In this document: piece by piece, positions 21,333-31,578 of the stretch
Layout of the letters: every line of letters starts with the position of its first letter
Position numbering within the stretch: the first letter of the stretch is position 1
Source: Pomphorhynchus laevis
Taxonomy: Eukaryota > Acanthocephala > Palaeacanthocephala > Echinorhynchida > Pomphorhynchidae
Reading direction: 5' to 3'
Assembly: GCA_012934845.2 (NCBI GenBank)
Contig: WNNJ02000803.1
Span: 175,751-239,750, forward strand
DNA: 64,000 nt
Position numbers and translations under genes: made by a program
Notes under the pieces: model-generated
Seen by the model: only the letters and a program-made list of their open reading frames with translations
Database searches by the model: none
What the model was told of the DNA's origin: nothing

Positions 21333-21989
21333 TTGTTTTATTTAGATAAATAAGCTTATGCTTTATATGTTCGCTTGTAAACAAATTAAACACAAGGTTG
21401 ACCTTAAATGGGTTTTCAATAGTTTAGTTTATAGTGTTTGGTTTACTCATCGTTTGTTATAATGTCAGTTTTGAAAATGGGAATTTTGATTGTACAGGTT
21501 GCTTGTTCTCAATTGAGCTGAAATAGTCTGTCATTGCAATACCTATTATAATTATTATAATTATAGTAATTATATTTTATCAACTATGCTCATTGTCCTA
21601 AAAATTGAATGAAAAACATATACAATCAATAAATATTTTATATTTTTAATTATAATTATTATATAAGTCTGATAATATTTATTATGCCCACTGTTGCCTC
21701 TCGGCCGTGGGAGCAAAAAACTAAAATGTACATATACACAAATAATTAAATACATATACAACAATAAAGCATTTACGAAATCAAATGGCATTCACTAGAA
21801 TGGCATTCTACGGCTTGGTTCAAAGGTGTTGGTAGGGTCGTCAGGTAGCGAATCGATTTGCTTGAATGACAATTTGGAAAGTACAGTGCAATAGAGCAGA
21901 TGAGAAATGGGTTGACATTGAATTTTACACAATTTTAAGCGGCGATAATTGAACGATCGTGGCATAGGATACGGATTATGCAAAGCTTA

Positions 21990-22425
21990 TCATAATACCA
22001 GTGTATATAGGGAACGGAAAATACGTAGCCTTATCTTTGCTTGTTGTTTATGCTCTCGTTCAATATTTTTTATAATCATCGTTTAATAATTTTCACACTT
22101 TTTCAATGTTTCCTATTGTGCCTACACAATTTGCGTCGTCTGCATACCATCTGTGTGTGACTTCAGGTATCAAATACTTTATCATTTTTATAAGTAGTAC
22201 AGATGCAGAAGCGAATGCCTGCATAGCTATCGGATCCCTTGAGTGAATCCTTCTTTTGAATAAATTATTTCGTCATTTACACTCAGTGTCGTAAAGTTTG
22301 TATAAAGATTTATTAACAGCGTTGCCATTGAAGGGCACACGAATACAATGCTTTGCAATGCTAATTTTCTGTTAATGCAATTGAATGCGTTCGAAGTGCC
22401 TATCTGTTAAATCTCTGAATTGGTA
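21990..22425 (-). pseudogene. REL-LINE RT fragment
   Basis: On the - strand I read motifs close to AFNCINRKLAL, EGFTQG and HRWYADDANCVGTIGNIEKV. These are the RT core of the same REL-LINE family as copy C. It may be the continuation of the fragment at 24530-25150, interrupted by the LINE at 22440-24420, since both lie on the same strand in the right order. A part of about 50 residues is not seen between them. Confidence 0.6.
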
Positions 22426-22439
22426 GACTGTTAGAATAA

Positions 22440-24420
22440 TTCTTAAACACTGCAGCTTCGACAGTGCACTGCAGCTTCGACACCGCACCGATGACTGGAT
22501 CATAATTGCTCAATACCTGCAACTAATTATAATAAAATAATAAAGATTTTCTTAATAACAAATAATACATGGTGAAAGAATAAATAAATGTCAGGTCAGT
22601 TACAAGACAAACAAAAGAAATCAACAAGACAGCATGTGTAAGTCTTTTTTATGTTCACGGCATCAAATCCAAGGGGATCTGAGCCCCCAAACCGATCCAA
22701 CACGCCGCCATCCGACTGAACCACCCGGGGTCTTTCACCCCCCCCCCGAAGAATCCAATTGGCGCAGACTATGCTGGGTAAACATAAGACGAGCAGCTTA
22801 AGAAACCTTAGCCTTTGCTCAGGGGACGTCCTCTCGAAAAGAAGACTAATCCCGAGATAGCCCAAGTGGCCCAAAGGCGCACGTGGGTTTTCCCTTTCAA
22901 TGACAGATGCTGAGCCCGTTTCAGGGCCCACCTAGCTTTCTTCAGGATACGTTTGAGTCTATCCAGGTCAGCTTTCGCCGACCAGTTCACCGTAACGGTG
23001 AACCCTAGGTATTTATCTCGACTTGTGAAGGTGGGAAGTGGTTCAGAGGCAAATATGAAGGAGAGCGCAGAGAGTGCTAATCTCTTAAGTTTTTTCTTAG
23101 TTGCAGTGGTGCTATGAAAGACAACCGCCTGAGATTTTGCGGAGTTTAAAACAAGATTGGATTTGGGTAACGTCTTTACAACTGTGTCCAGTGAACAGGG
23201 CTGTGGTGTCATCAACGTACACCACAAGACGTTGTTCGCGTTTAAAGATTTTGAATAGATTAATGGATGCAGCTAGATATAAGATGAGAGAAAGTGGGGA
23301 TCCTTGAGGTACACCCGTAATAGGGTAGAACTGACGCGCATCAGGGTCGTCTTCATAGTAAAATCGCTTGGTGTACAGCAGAATCTCCAAACTGTTCACA
23401 ATTCTCACAGGCAACCCGAGGAACCTGAGAGAAGAGATCACAAATGTAATGGAGATGCGGTCAAATGCAGCAGAAAAGTCAAGGATAACATCCACAACAA
23501 GACGATGGCTATTATCCCGACAAAACTGTTCCACTTCACCTACTGCTGAATGGACCGAGCGACCTTCGACGAACCCGTGAAAACCTGGGGGTATCAAATT
23601 ACGCCTACTTAAATGGTCGCGGATTTTACGCGCAAGCGCTTTTTCGTAAATCGACACGAGAGCATTTTGAATTGAAATAAGTCGCAGATCTTTAGGGCAT
23701 GAGTAGGATTTTGTCTCAGGAATAAAAACACGCTTACTAATATTGATGCCTGCTACATCGGATGGGGAGTCTAAAAGCATTGTAACGGCCACCTCTCTTC
23801 TCTGATCAGCTGTCAAAAGCTGACAGACCCGAGAAGAAAGTGGAACGACGGATTTGGAGGTTCCCGAAAGTGGACCCCAGGAGTAAAGGATATCCGTAAC
23901 AGATAGATCCCTACTCCTGAAGTTACCCCAAGGCGGGATTGGTTGAGGTGATTGAGTGGCTCCATAGTTGTATAGGGCTAGTGACTCCTCTTAAACTTTA
24001 TCAAGGCCTACATTCCCTATCCAACCCAATGCTCTATCCTTCCAGCAAAAAAACTTCTCCTTCTTGAAAATCTTCAAAAGGAAGACTGAAGAAGGATTAA
24101 GACGAGCAATACTCGTCCTATCCCTACTCAGCTGGAACCTATAACTAGTGCTCCAGTATTCGTTCGAGAGAGCCTGTCTGGCGGAAACAGAGATATTAGG
24201 GAGGTTCAGCAATTTCACTAGGACCTTGAGTTTCGTCGGAGTGGGATTGTATATACGACCTTTATAGGTACTCGATAAAATCGCGGTAGCTTGCGAAAAG
24301 AGGTAGGCATTAAATTCGGTAAGACTCTCATTTCCTATTCTGGGAAAGAGTGGATAGCCTTCATCCACAGTAGCTGGAAGAAGGCTACTCTGATCGGATC
24401 AAAGTGAAACCTCCTTCAAA
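22440..24420 (-). mobile_element. GC-richer LINE, likely inserted in a REL-LINE copy
   Basis: The stretch is clearly less AT-rich than its flanks and carries a C-homopolymer at 22737-22747. On the - strand it encodes a non-LTR RT in pieces: 23991-24368 (region before RT), 23112-23816 (RT to YVDD) and 22808-23227 (thumb and C-terminal part). It lies between two fragments of one REL-LINE. No target duplication could be fixed. Confidence 0.7.
22808..24368 (-). pseudogene. Non-LTR reverse transcriptase, frameshifted
   Basis: Motifs in order: SCPKDLRLISIQNALVSIYE, GFVEGRSVHSAVGEVE, motif A VVDVILDFSAAFDRISI, GVPQGSPLSLILYLAASI, the catalytic VVYVDDTTAL (YVDD), then after a frame change KSQAVVFHSTT and DKYLGFTVTVNWSAKADLDR. 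The upstream piece contains WSTSYRFQLSRD. This is a LINE RT of a family not otherwise present here, and the clade is unresolved. The frame change is just after the YVDD box. Confidence 0.75.
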
Positions 24421-24529
24421 GCAACGTATCTTCCTTAATTCTCCAACGATTTAGGTCATGAGAGGTGGACAATTGCTGGCGCGACTGCTCCGTACAGAGG
24501 GGTTTAAGCGACCATCTCGAGTGAATCAG

Positions 24530-25150
24530 ACCTGTAACTCATTTCATGTTTTCGCTTATTCAACTGCATAGTACTTTACCAATTATTCTTCTTGCCACGT
24601 CGCCTATTCCAATCGACCGTACACCCGGATTTTTATCAAGCGGAATTAAACAGAACGCTGTATATGCGGTAAGTGAATAAGGTGTCATTGGTTATGTAGC
24701 AATGAGTTTTGCGAAATTGGCTAAACTTCCGGCTAATTTTGTTGTACTTTGATCTAATGTTCCTAGGAGTAACCACCATTGATGCAGATTCATTCCAAAC
24801 TGACACGCAAAGCTGTAAGTACGTCGACTGGCTGAAACAATATTATTTGATGAAATCTATTGAAATCGAATTGGATGATGATTAATCCGTCCGAAGACTG
24901 GCCCTTCAAGCAAAGAATCAGGACATATATTCCTAGGGTTAGGATGCAGTTCTTCAAGCTTTTCTTTAACGGTCTTTTCCTCTAGAAATAGTATCTTTGA
25001 CTCTGATTCTGGATTTGACAACAGTTGCACATCATATCCGATTTTTCCAAAGTGCATTAATTTACAGAATCTTTTAATCCAATTTTGGACACAGCAATAT
25101 TTAGATGCAATTCGATTATTAAAAACGGATTGTAGAAAATTGTCTTCCAT
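24530..25150 (-). pseudogene. REL-LINE fragment, region before RT
   Basis: The open part 24857-25150 reads VKEKLEELHPNPRNICPDSL, matching LAELHPPAQPISPEAVLSLP in copy C. Further on it reads LTAYTAFCLIPLDKNPGVRS and IGIGDVARRIIGK. This is the conserved lead-in to the RT domain (GVRPIGVGEVFRRVIGK in copy C). Confidence 0.7.
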
Positions 25151-25320
25151 GTATAATTCATCAATTCAGCTAACTGAGTCCACGTATTTAATATTATTGT
25201 AAAGTAAAAAATAATAATAAATAATAATGCTAAATTAATAAATTATAATTTGATAATTAGATAATATATAATTAAAATAAGTAAATAATATATAATTATA
25301 TAATATATAATTATTCTTAA

Positions 25321-25830
25321 CTGGTCGGTTTGATATTATCTTCATGTGATTGTTTGAATCCTATCAGCATCACTGTACATTACAATCAGCGTGGGTGGAC
25401 CTCATCAGCAGTGAGCCCACGCCTACATTTCGTTATTCGGTCCTTTTACTGCTTCTGCTGATTTCTTGTCGCCGAAATGCTGGTTTATATTTGGCTTATA
25501 TACCAAATTACACAATTAATGTGTTCTATATTTGGTGTGGGCGGTAACTAATATTCGCAATTCTAATCCACCACACACCGATTTTTTATTCCGTTCTTAT
25601 ACGAAATGTTCACTGGACATTAAACCGTAAGCTGTCTTTTTACTATTGTGAATATTGCATACACGAGCCATTATTCTTAACTGGTCGGTTTGATATTATC
25701 CTCGTGTGATTGTTTGAATCCTATCAGCATCACTGTACACTACAATCAGCGTGGGTGGACCTCATCAGCAGTGAGCCCACGCCTACATTTCTGCAGGTGG
25801 ACCTCATCAGCAGGGCTCACACACCGATCT
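25321..25830 (-). repeat. Retrozyme-like repeat dimer with hammerhead pieces
   Basis: Two diverged units about 356 bases apart are related to the 57.7-64-kb array. On the - strand they read GGACCGAATAACGAAATG and CTGCTGATGAGGTCCACC. Both carry a B-box-like GTTTGAATCC followed by ATCAGCATCA on the + strand, as in the tRNA-headed repeat at 9.25 kb. A third partial CTCATCAGCAG block lies at 25800. The fragment is a dispersed dimer of the tandem family. Confidence 0.7.
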
Positions 25831-25849
25831 TAAATACAGTTAACCAACC

Positions 25850-28240
25850 AACAATTTGCTGATTGTACGCCGCACATAACGTGGCTGCAAATTTCTAGGC
25901 ATCCATCGCCGCTGTTAAAAACGACATAAAAACAACGACGGACGACCTTCAAAACCTGGATGTTCGGGTGTCGTCGAAGATCGAAGAGGGCGACGTGCAC
26001 GGTGCAATTAGGTTGGCAGCCAGCGACGACTCTCTGGCTCCCTTCAACGATGAGACGGTAGCAGCTTTGCGCCTACTGCATCCGCAGAGAGCAACGTCGA
26101 CCGTCAGTTCGTCGCATTCGACTGAACCGGACATACAGACCAGTGACAACGCGCACAGCTCGCATCCTGCACTTACGCTCATTGAGAGCGATATTACCGC
26201 TGCGATCAAGACTTTCCCAGCAGGTTCAGCAGGATGACTTAACGGTCTTCGTCCTAAACACCTTAACGACATGACGAGTACGTTCACAGGCGCCGCTGAG
26301 CAGCAGCTGATAGCTTCGCTGACGGACTTCAGTCATGTTCCTGGCTGGTAAAGTCCCGGCAACTGTGGGGCCAACCTTGTACGCTGCATCGCTATGTGCA
26401 CTAGCTAAGAAATGAGGAGGTGTCAGAGATATAGTAGTGGGCTTCACACTTTACCGTCTTGTAGTAAGGGCCGCCTGTCGCGATGTAACGGACGAGGTAG
26501 TCGCGAAATTGGCACCGTTTCAACTCTGCTTCGGGATTTAATGTGAAGCAGAGGCAGCTGCACACGCCGCTCGTTGCTATTTAGCGAACATTACCAGTGG
26601 TCAGGCTTTGTTGAAAATCGACTTCGCAAACGCTTTCAATACTCTAAGCCGCGATGCGATGTTGACAGTAATCTGCATAGAGCTACCTGAACTGTGTACA
26701 AACGTGTCCTGCTGCTACTTGACACTGACAAGGCGCATCAAGTCCGAGTGCAATATCTGGTGTGATATACATTGACGATGCCATGCTAGGCGGTGATCTG
26801 GACACGTTGCTCACAGACTGGAGTATGTTGACGGCGCGATGAAAGGAGCTAGTCCTCGTCATCAATGTTGGAAAGTGTGAGCTCATTACTAACGACGAGG
26901 TTGTGTGGAGTTCAGGGCAGTTGCTCTTGACATCAAACACGTCTACTTAGCAATAGCAATGTTTCTTGGAGCGCCGATCGGATGTGATCAGAGCGTCGAC
27001 AGGACATTGGAGATGAAGCTGCATGAGTTACAAAGCATGTCTAGCAAGTTAACGCTTTTCGACGTTCACGATGCGCTGTCCTTACTAAAAAACTGCTTCG
27101 CGACACCGAAGACGATGTACACTGCGCAGCGCGCCATGCTACATGAGGCAGCTGTTTTCGAATACGACAACGTAATTCGGTCGTCGTTGCAGTCTATCCT
27201 CAATAATGCGCTGTCTGATGGGGCACGGGATCAGGCATAATTGCCGGTTGCTAACGGCAGCCTCGGCATAAGGGGAGCAACAGGCATTGCCCTACCGGCC
27301 TTCATATCATCGGTCGCCATGTCGCAAACACTCATAATTCGGCTCCTGCCAGAGCGACTAAATGATTGCTGCGGTATCAGCGAATCGAAATACACTATTG
27401 CATTGACCGAATGGCAGTCTCGAGTACATTTAATGCCAGTTCAACCGCCCTTCGCTACAGAACAGAAAGTCTGGAATACGCCGCTGGTTATTGTCCAGGA
27501 ATCGAAAGTGTTGTCAGCTGCGCCTGACCAAGCGAGCAAAGTGCGTCTTATTACGACTACTGCACCTCATTCCCGGGCCTTACTTCACGCAGTCCCTGCT
27601 CGTCGCTCAACACGAGACTCGACAACTCGTCACTCCGCATCGTCATTTCCCCGCGCCTCGGTGCCACCAGTCTGTCTGCCACATGTATGTGTCTGCGGTG
27701 CGGATGTGGACGCTAGTGGACAACATATTCCGCAGATCCGTCGGCAGACTGTCACGTCACAGCGCTGTCAACGATATCATCAAGCGTGCACTGATGTCGG
27801 CAGTGATCCCATCGCTTCTGGAGCCGAAATCACTAACGCAACACGACGACGGCCGCCCGAATGGATTGTCTCTGACTCTATGGTATGTGGCAAGTGTTTG
27901 ACTTGAGATTTCACCAACCTGACACACTGACGCCGAGTCATCTAAATACAGATGTGACCTCACCTGGAGCGGTAGCCAATGGAGCAGAGACCAGGAAACT
28001 CAGCAAATACGCCTGCCTGACGCTAATCTATAATTTTGTGCCTGTCGCAGTGGAAACGCTTGGTGCGTTAGGCGAATAGGCGGAAAGCGTAATGCACGAA
28101 ATAGGTCGACGGATAGCAGCAGTGACCGGAGAGCGGCGGTATGCGGATTTCTTTCCTGCAGAGGATGAACGTTATCATCCAACGCGGCAACGCTAGTTGC
28201 GTTCTGGGAGCGGTTGAGGAGACGAGCGACTGGCAAGACT
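25850..28240 (+). mobile_element. GC-rich REL-endonuclease LINE, second family
   Basis: The stretch is much richer in GC and CpG than the rest of the window. It encodes an RT and PD-(D/E)XK-type protein distinct from the main REL-LINE family. Edges are estimated from the base-composition change and the coding signal. Short introduced stops and frame changes are many. Confidence 0.7.
25968..28080 (+). pseudogene. RT/REL-endonuclease remnant, family 2
   Basis: Recognisable blocks: SDDSLAPFNDETVAALRLLH, DITAAIKTFPAGSAG (the PAGSAGG entry motif), NGLRPKHLNDMT, FLGAPIGCDQSVDRTL, LLKNCFATPKTMYTAQRAML, ARDQA then LPVANGSLGIRGATGIALPA, APHSRALLHAVPA, a Cys/His region around CVCGADVDASGQHI, and the endonuclease part with GRPNGLSLTLW ... 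VWQVFDL ... KLSKYACL ... FVPVAVETLGALGE. This block order is typical of a widespread invertebrate non-LTR family. Its RT core YADD is not preserved in one frame. Confidence 0.7.
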
Positions 28241-29220
28241 TGGACATAATTTATTATTTGTAATTAACGTTTTTTTTCTTGTGTTTGAAAATTCAGTATC
28301 ATGATAGTCTGGGAGAAAATAAATATTTCATCCTACATTTTAATTAAGAATTCGAAAAAATAAAAAAGTTGTGGAACACTCTTTTATTGAGATAATGTCA
28401 AGTATATGCGGTTGCGAAGCAATGCAAGTGTGATCTGGAGATTAGGGATTTTAAGTAAATATTGCGGATTGTGAATATATACTGATCGTCGAGAGGGGTT
28501 TCTTCTTAATTTCGGTGCGCCAAAAATAACTTTAGTGCAAGAGATGGATTTAAGGTGATTCGTATGTAAGGATGCGTATTTTTATTTCTGGCAATAAGTC
28601 GAATGAATTTTGCGTTATGTACTTCTGAACTAGTCCTAATTCGGGAGGTTCAGGAATTTGCACATCGTCATTTCCAGACAGAACACTACAAACGATAACA
28701 TTTTGCGCTTTTCGAGATTTATCTTTTATTGCCTTAAGAATATTCGAATTTCTATTATAAAATGTATCATGTGAACAAACCTGTGGAAAACAAACCTGTC
28801 GAAAACAAACCTGTCGAAAACAAACCTGTGGATTTTGCTTTCGCGGTAATATGACCTCTGTCAGAAATACTGAAATTGTGTATTATTGGTTACGACCTTA
28901 TTATTTTTTCTTAATTTTAAACAAGTTTGATAAATTATTAATTTAAAACACAGGAGAAGTTCACATTCCAAGGTGTTTACACTTTAAAATGTAAACTGCT
29001 TCACATGATCACGTTTAAGAGACCAGGTAATGGCCAATATCCATGTCGCGTAGCGCGTGGAGTGAAGGTGGTAGATCTTTATAGATCTTGTTCCAGCCTG
29101 CAACCGCCTTAAGCAGGGCAGCCCCCTGTCAGATGCTGATGGATGGCCCGTTGTAAGTTTAGTCTGAATCAACTAAACTAGGTGGCGAAACCTAAAAAGC
29201 AAAGATAAAAATTATGAATT
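28240..29220. other. No gene recognised
   Basis: The stretch is AT-rich, with a triplet of AACAAACCTGTSGAAA-like short repeats at 28780-28835. At 29040-29190 a less AT-rich block contains CTGATGGATGGCCC and GGTGGCGAAACC. These sit where the Naiad 5' end is expected and loosely recall the hammerhead pieces, but do not form a convincing fold. Confidence 0.4.
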
Positions 29221-29232
29221 AAAAAAGTTACA

Positions 29233-29700
29233 TGTACTGCAATATTGCAGGTGTAATGTATCTAATACAATGTACATGTGGATTCTAATATATTTGAAAA
29301 ACATATCAAATGATAAAAACTAGGTTTAGGCAACACATATACAGCATAATAGTTAAAATATATTTCATAAACATATGAGATTAATATGACATGATATAGA
29401 ATACTGTAAATTATTTATTTAACAACATATTATTGAAGAAAATAAGGCAATATTAAATAAATAACTATTAGAAAGAGAAAATTTTCGAATAAAAACTTTC
29501 AATTCCATGTACCCATTAAGATTGAATGACGTGGTACAAGGAATTGACAGAAGTATAGTAAATAATAAACAATTATATAATAATCCGATTAAGCACAAGC
29601 CAAGAAGTCATAACGATAAAAGGAATAATAAAAATAGACTTAATAAATTTAAAAAGATAAGTATATTTATGAACAATTAGAAATATTAAAACAACTTTTA
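29233..29700 (+). pseudogene. Naiad N-terminal GIY-YIG endonuclease
   Basis: Read in one frame: CNIAGVMYLIQCTCGF, a stop, then KTYQMIKTRFRQHIYSI. This is the GVMYLI-X-C-X-CG-X2-YIGKT ... R-X2-QH pattern of PLE GIY-YIG domains. Downstream an open run includes NSMYPLRLNDVVQG, IDRSIVNNKQLY and KRNNKNRLNKFKK, corresponding to the L-P-GLN end of the domain and a basic linker. Several stops interrupt the first half. The nuclease would nick target DNA to prime reverse transcription. Confidence 0.75.
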
Positions 29701-29852
29701 AGAGATAATAAGCTAAAATATTCTTATTTAAGTATAAGAAGTTTTTTTAAAGATATCATTTGTTCAATAAATCAAAGATTAATTAACGATTATAATAGGT
29801 AAAGTTATATAATAAAGAGGTATTGTAATATAAAATATTATAATCGGACTAT

Positions 29853-30587
29853 AATTTTTTATAATTTTTTTATAATAATACATTTTCAGTTACCCGCAAA
29901 TGGGTCCTCTATATATTTTTACAAAATAGTTCAATCATTTTTTAAGTCTTTTATTGTGAAGTTGTATATAAACACTGCTTCTTAGCGCCACATCGTCGTA
30001 GACAAAACGACTAACTCTTGGCTATGGCGACGACAATCTTTGTTCGAATTTGGTTTACGCCGGTCGTGTAATCAATATTGTTTTTATTGGCTATCTTGCG
30101 AGATATTTTTTAAGGACTTGATTGGCATCCATTTCAATTCCTCCACTCGTTGTTAGTACGAAAGGATAAAATACAGCTCTTTCAATCCTGGCTACTCGTT
30201 CGGCATATTTTGCTAGTTTCCTAGAACGATGGTAATTATAACTAGCAGTAGGAACTGAGATATAGGAAGGAGCATGACAGTTATAGATACATATCTCCAA
30301 AAAGGACCGCGCTAGATTTCCATTCTCAGTACTGTTATAAGCAACATCCAATCGAGCCTCGTCAGCACGAGTGCTTGCACGGTTCTCAAATGAAACATCA
30401 TCACTCAGTGGATACAATTTTGGTTCTGTAACTACCAAGTATGACACTTGCTTAATTGTATTAGCACGATGTCTCGCACAATATCGTGTCTGATGGATGG
30501 TATACCCTCAGTTTAACAGTAAAGTACATGCGTAGTGGTCAATGGCTTCCCACAACAACACTCGTACTATAGCAATCGGACTACAAC
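29853..30587 (-). mobile_element. REL-LINE 3' fragment inserted in Naiad copy 2
   Basis: The fragment is flanked by AATCGGACTATA on both sides. It encodes the endonuclease end (30091-30447): DEARLDVAYNSTENGNLARS, FLEICIYNCHAPSY, and a K-YAERVARIERAVFYPFVLTT block. The left end carries the family's 3' tail (complement of GTTACCCGCAAATGGGTCCT at about 29891). It is strongly 5' truncated. Confidence 0.75.
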
Positions 30588-31009
30588 AATCGGACTATAA
30601 ATGTAAATAATAACAATATAAAATATACACTGATCATAAAATCCATTAATGAATGTATAGATAACGTAAATATAGGTGGACTTTTAAATAATTCTAAAAG
30701 TAAAGAAATAGTAGTATCAGATTTAAGTAAATATATTCCTAAAATAAGGTATAAGTTGTTACCGCCATTAAGACGAAAAATTTATAATTATAATAAAGGA
30801 TTGAAATCAATATGTAACGATAATATTAGAAACATTATAGAAACTGCATGCAATTACAAAAGTCTTAATTTTGATAAAATAAATGAGCACATATGCACCC
30901 AGAATCTGGAATTAATTAAAAATAATGAATTAAGGAAAATGCTATCAAAAGGGTATACATATAGATTAAATATTTTTTAGAATTTATTTGATTATTACAA
31001 AACGAAAAT

Positions 31010-31393
31010 TTTTCTTATTTGAATTAACTCTTCCGTTCTACTTTGGTTAGACTGAAGGTATCATTTCAGACACTAGGCGTTTGCTTTTGTTAGCGCTACA
31101 CCTATACGTTGTCGAAGCGAACACACATTTTTGCCATAGGAGGATGGATCGCTCACTGACTCGAGAGTTGCTAGTCTCTTAATTAAAGCACTTGCCTCCT
31201 TTGCTAGTCCGCCTGAGGTGGAAATTACCAACGGAATAAAGGTTCCTTTTTCGATTTCAATAATTCGCTCAATATATTTATTCTTTTTTCCGTTTTAATT
31301 GTATTCAAATGATTGTGTAGGACTTCGACTTACGTGAGACTGGGCAAATGGGTTAAATATTGTGACATCCAAAAATGTCTTAAAATAAATAAT
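31010..31393 (-). mobile_element. REL-LINE endonuclease fragment inside Naiad copy 2
   Basis: The - strand reads NKYIERIIEIEKGTFIPLVI, STSGGLAKEASALIKRLATL and SLRQRIGVALTKANA. This is the C-terminal part of the REL-LINE protein, which in copy A reads EQAHFSPLIFSSS and ISYALARAASACLR. It interrupts the Naiad frame between the region before RT and the RT. Confidence 0.7.
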
Positions 31394-31410
31394 ATATTTA
31401 TATAAATAAT

Positions 31411-31578
31411 GAAGAGTGGTCCCGCTTCATCATCGGGTGCCTCAACGTATTTCGACAACGCGATCTTGTGGCTTCGACGTGTGCTTACAGAGAAGTCAAT
31501 AGAGAGTGTATGCTCGAGGTTTGAAGCTCGTAGATAGAGTTTGCAATGCACACGCCTCCACCATTCAACCACGCGGGG
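31411..31578 (-). mobile_element. tRNA-derived SINE with 17-bp target duplication
   Basis: The insertion of 168 bases is flanked by ATATTTATATAAATAAT at 31394-31410 and 31579-31595. The - strand begins GCGTGGTTGAATGGTGGAGG (A-box like), followed by CGAGCTTCAAACCTCGAGC (B-box like). The body ends with TTGTCGAAATACGTTGAGGC and CCGATGATGAAGCGGGACC. That ending resembles the GTCGAAAC ... CTGATGAGACCC order of the 9-kb repeat. Confidence 0.75.

Noticed and set aside
22737-22750. C-homopolymer as a functional G-quadruplex or mutation hot spot
   Set aside because: It is a single run within a dead LINE; homopolymer length may be a sequencing effect.
29130-29195. Hammerhead core CTGATGGATGGCC ... GGTGGCGAAACC
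   Set aside because: The core CTGATGA is not intact and stems I and III cannot be formed convincingly.
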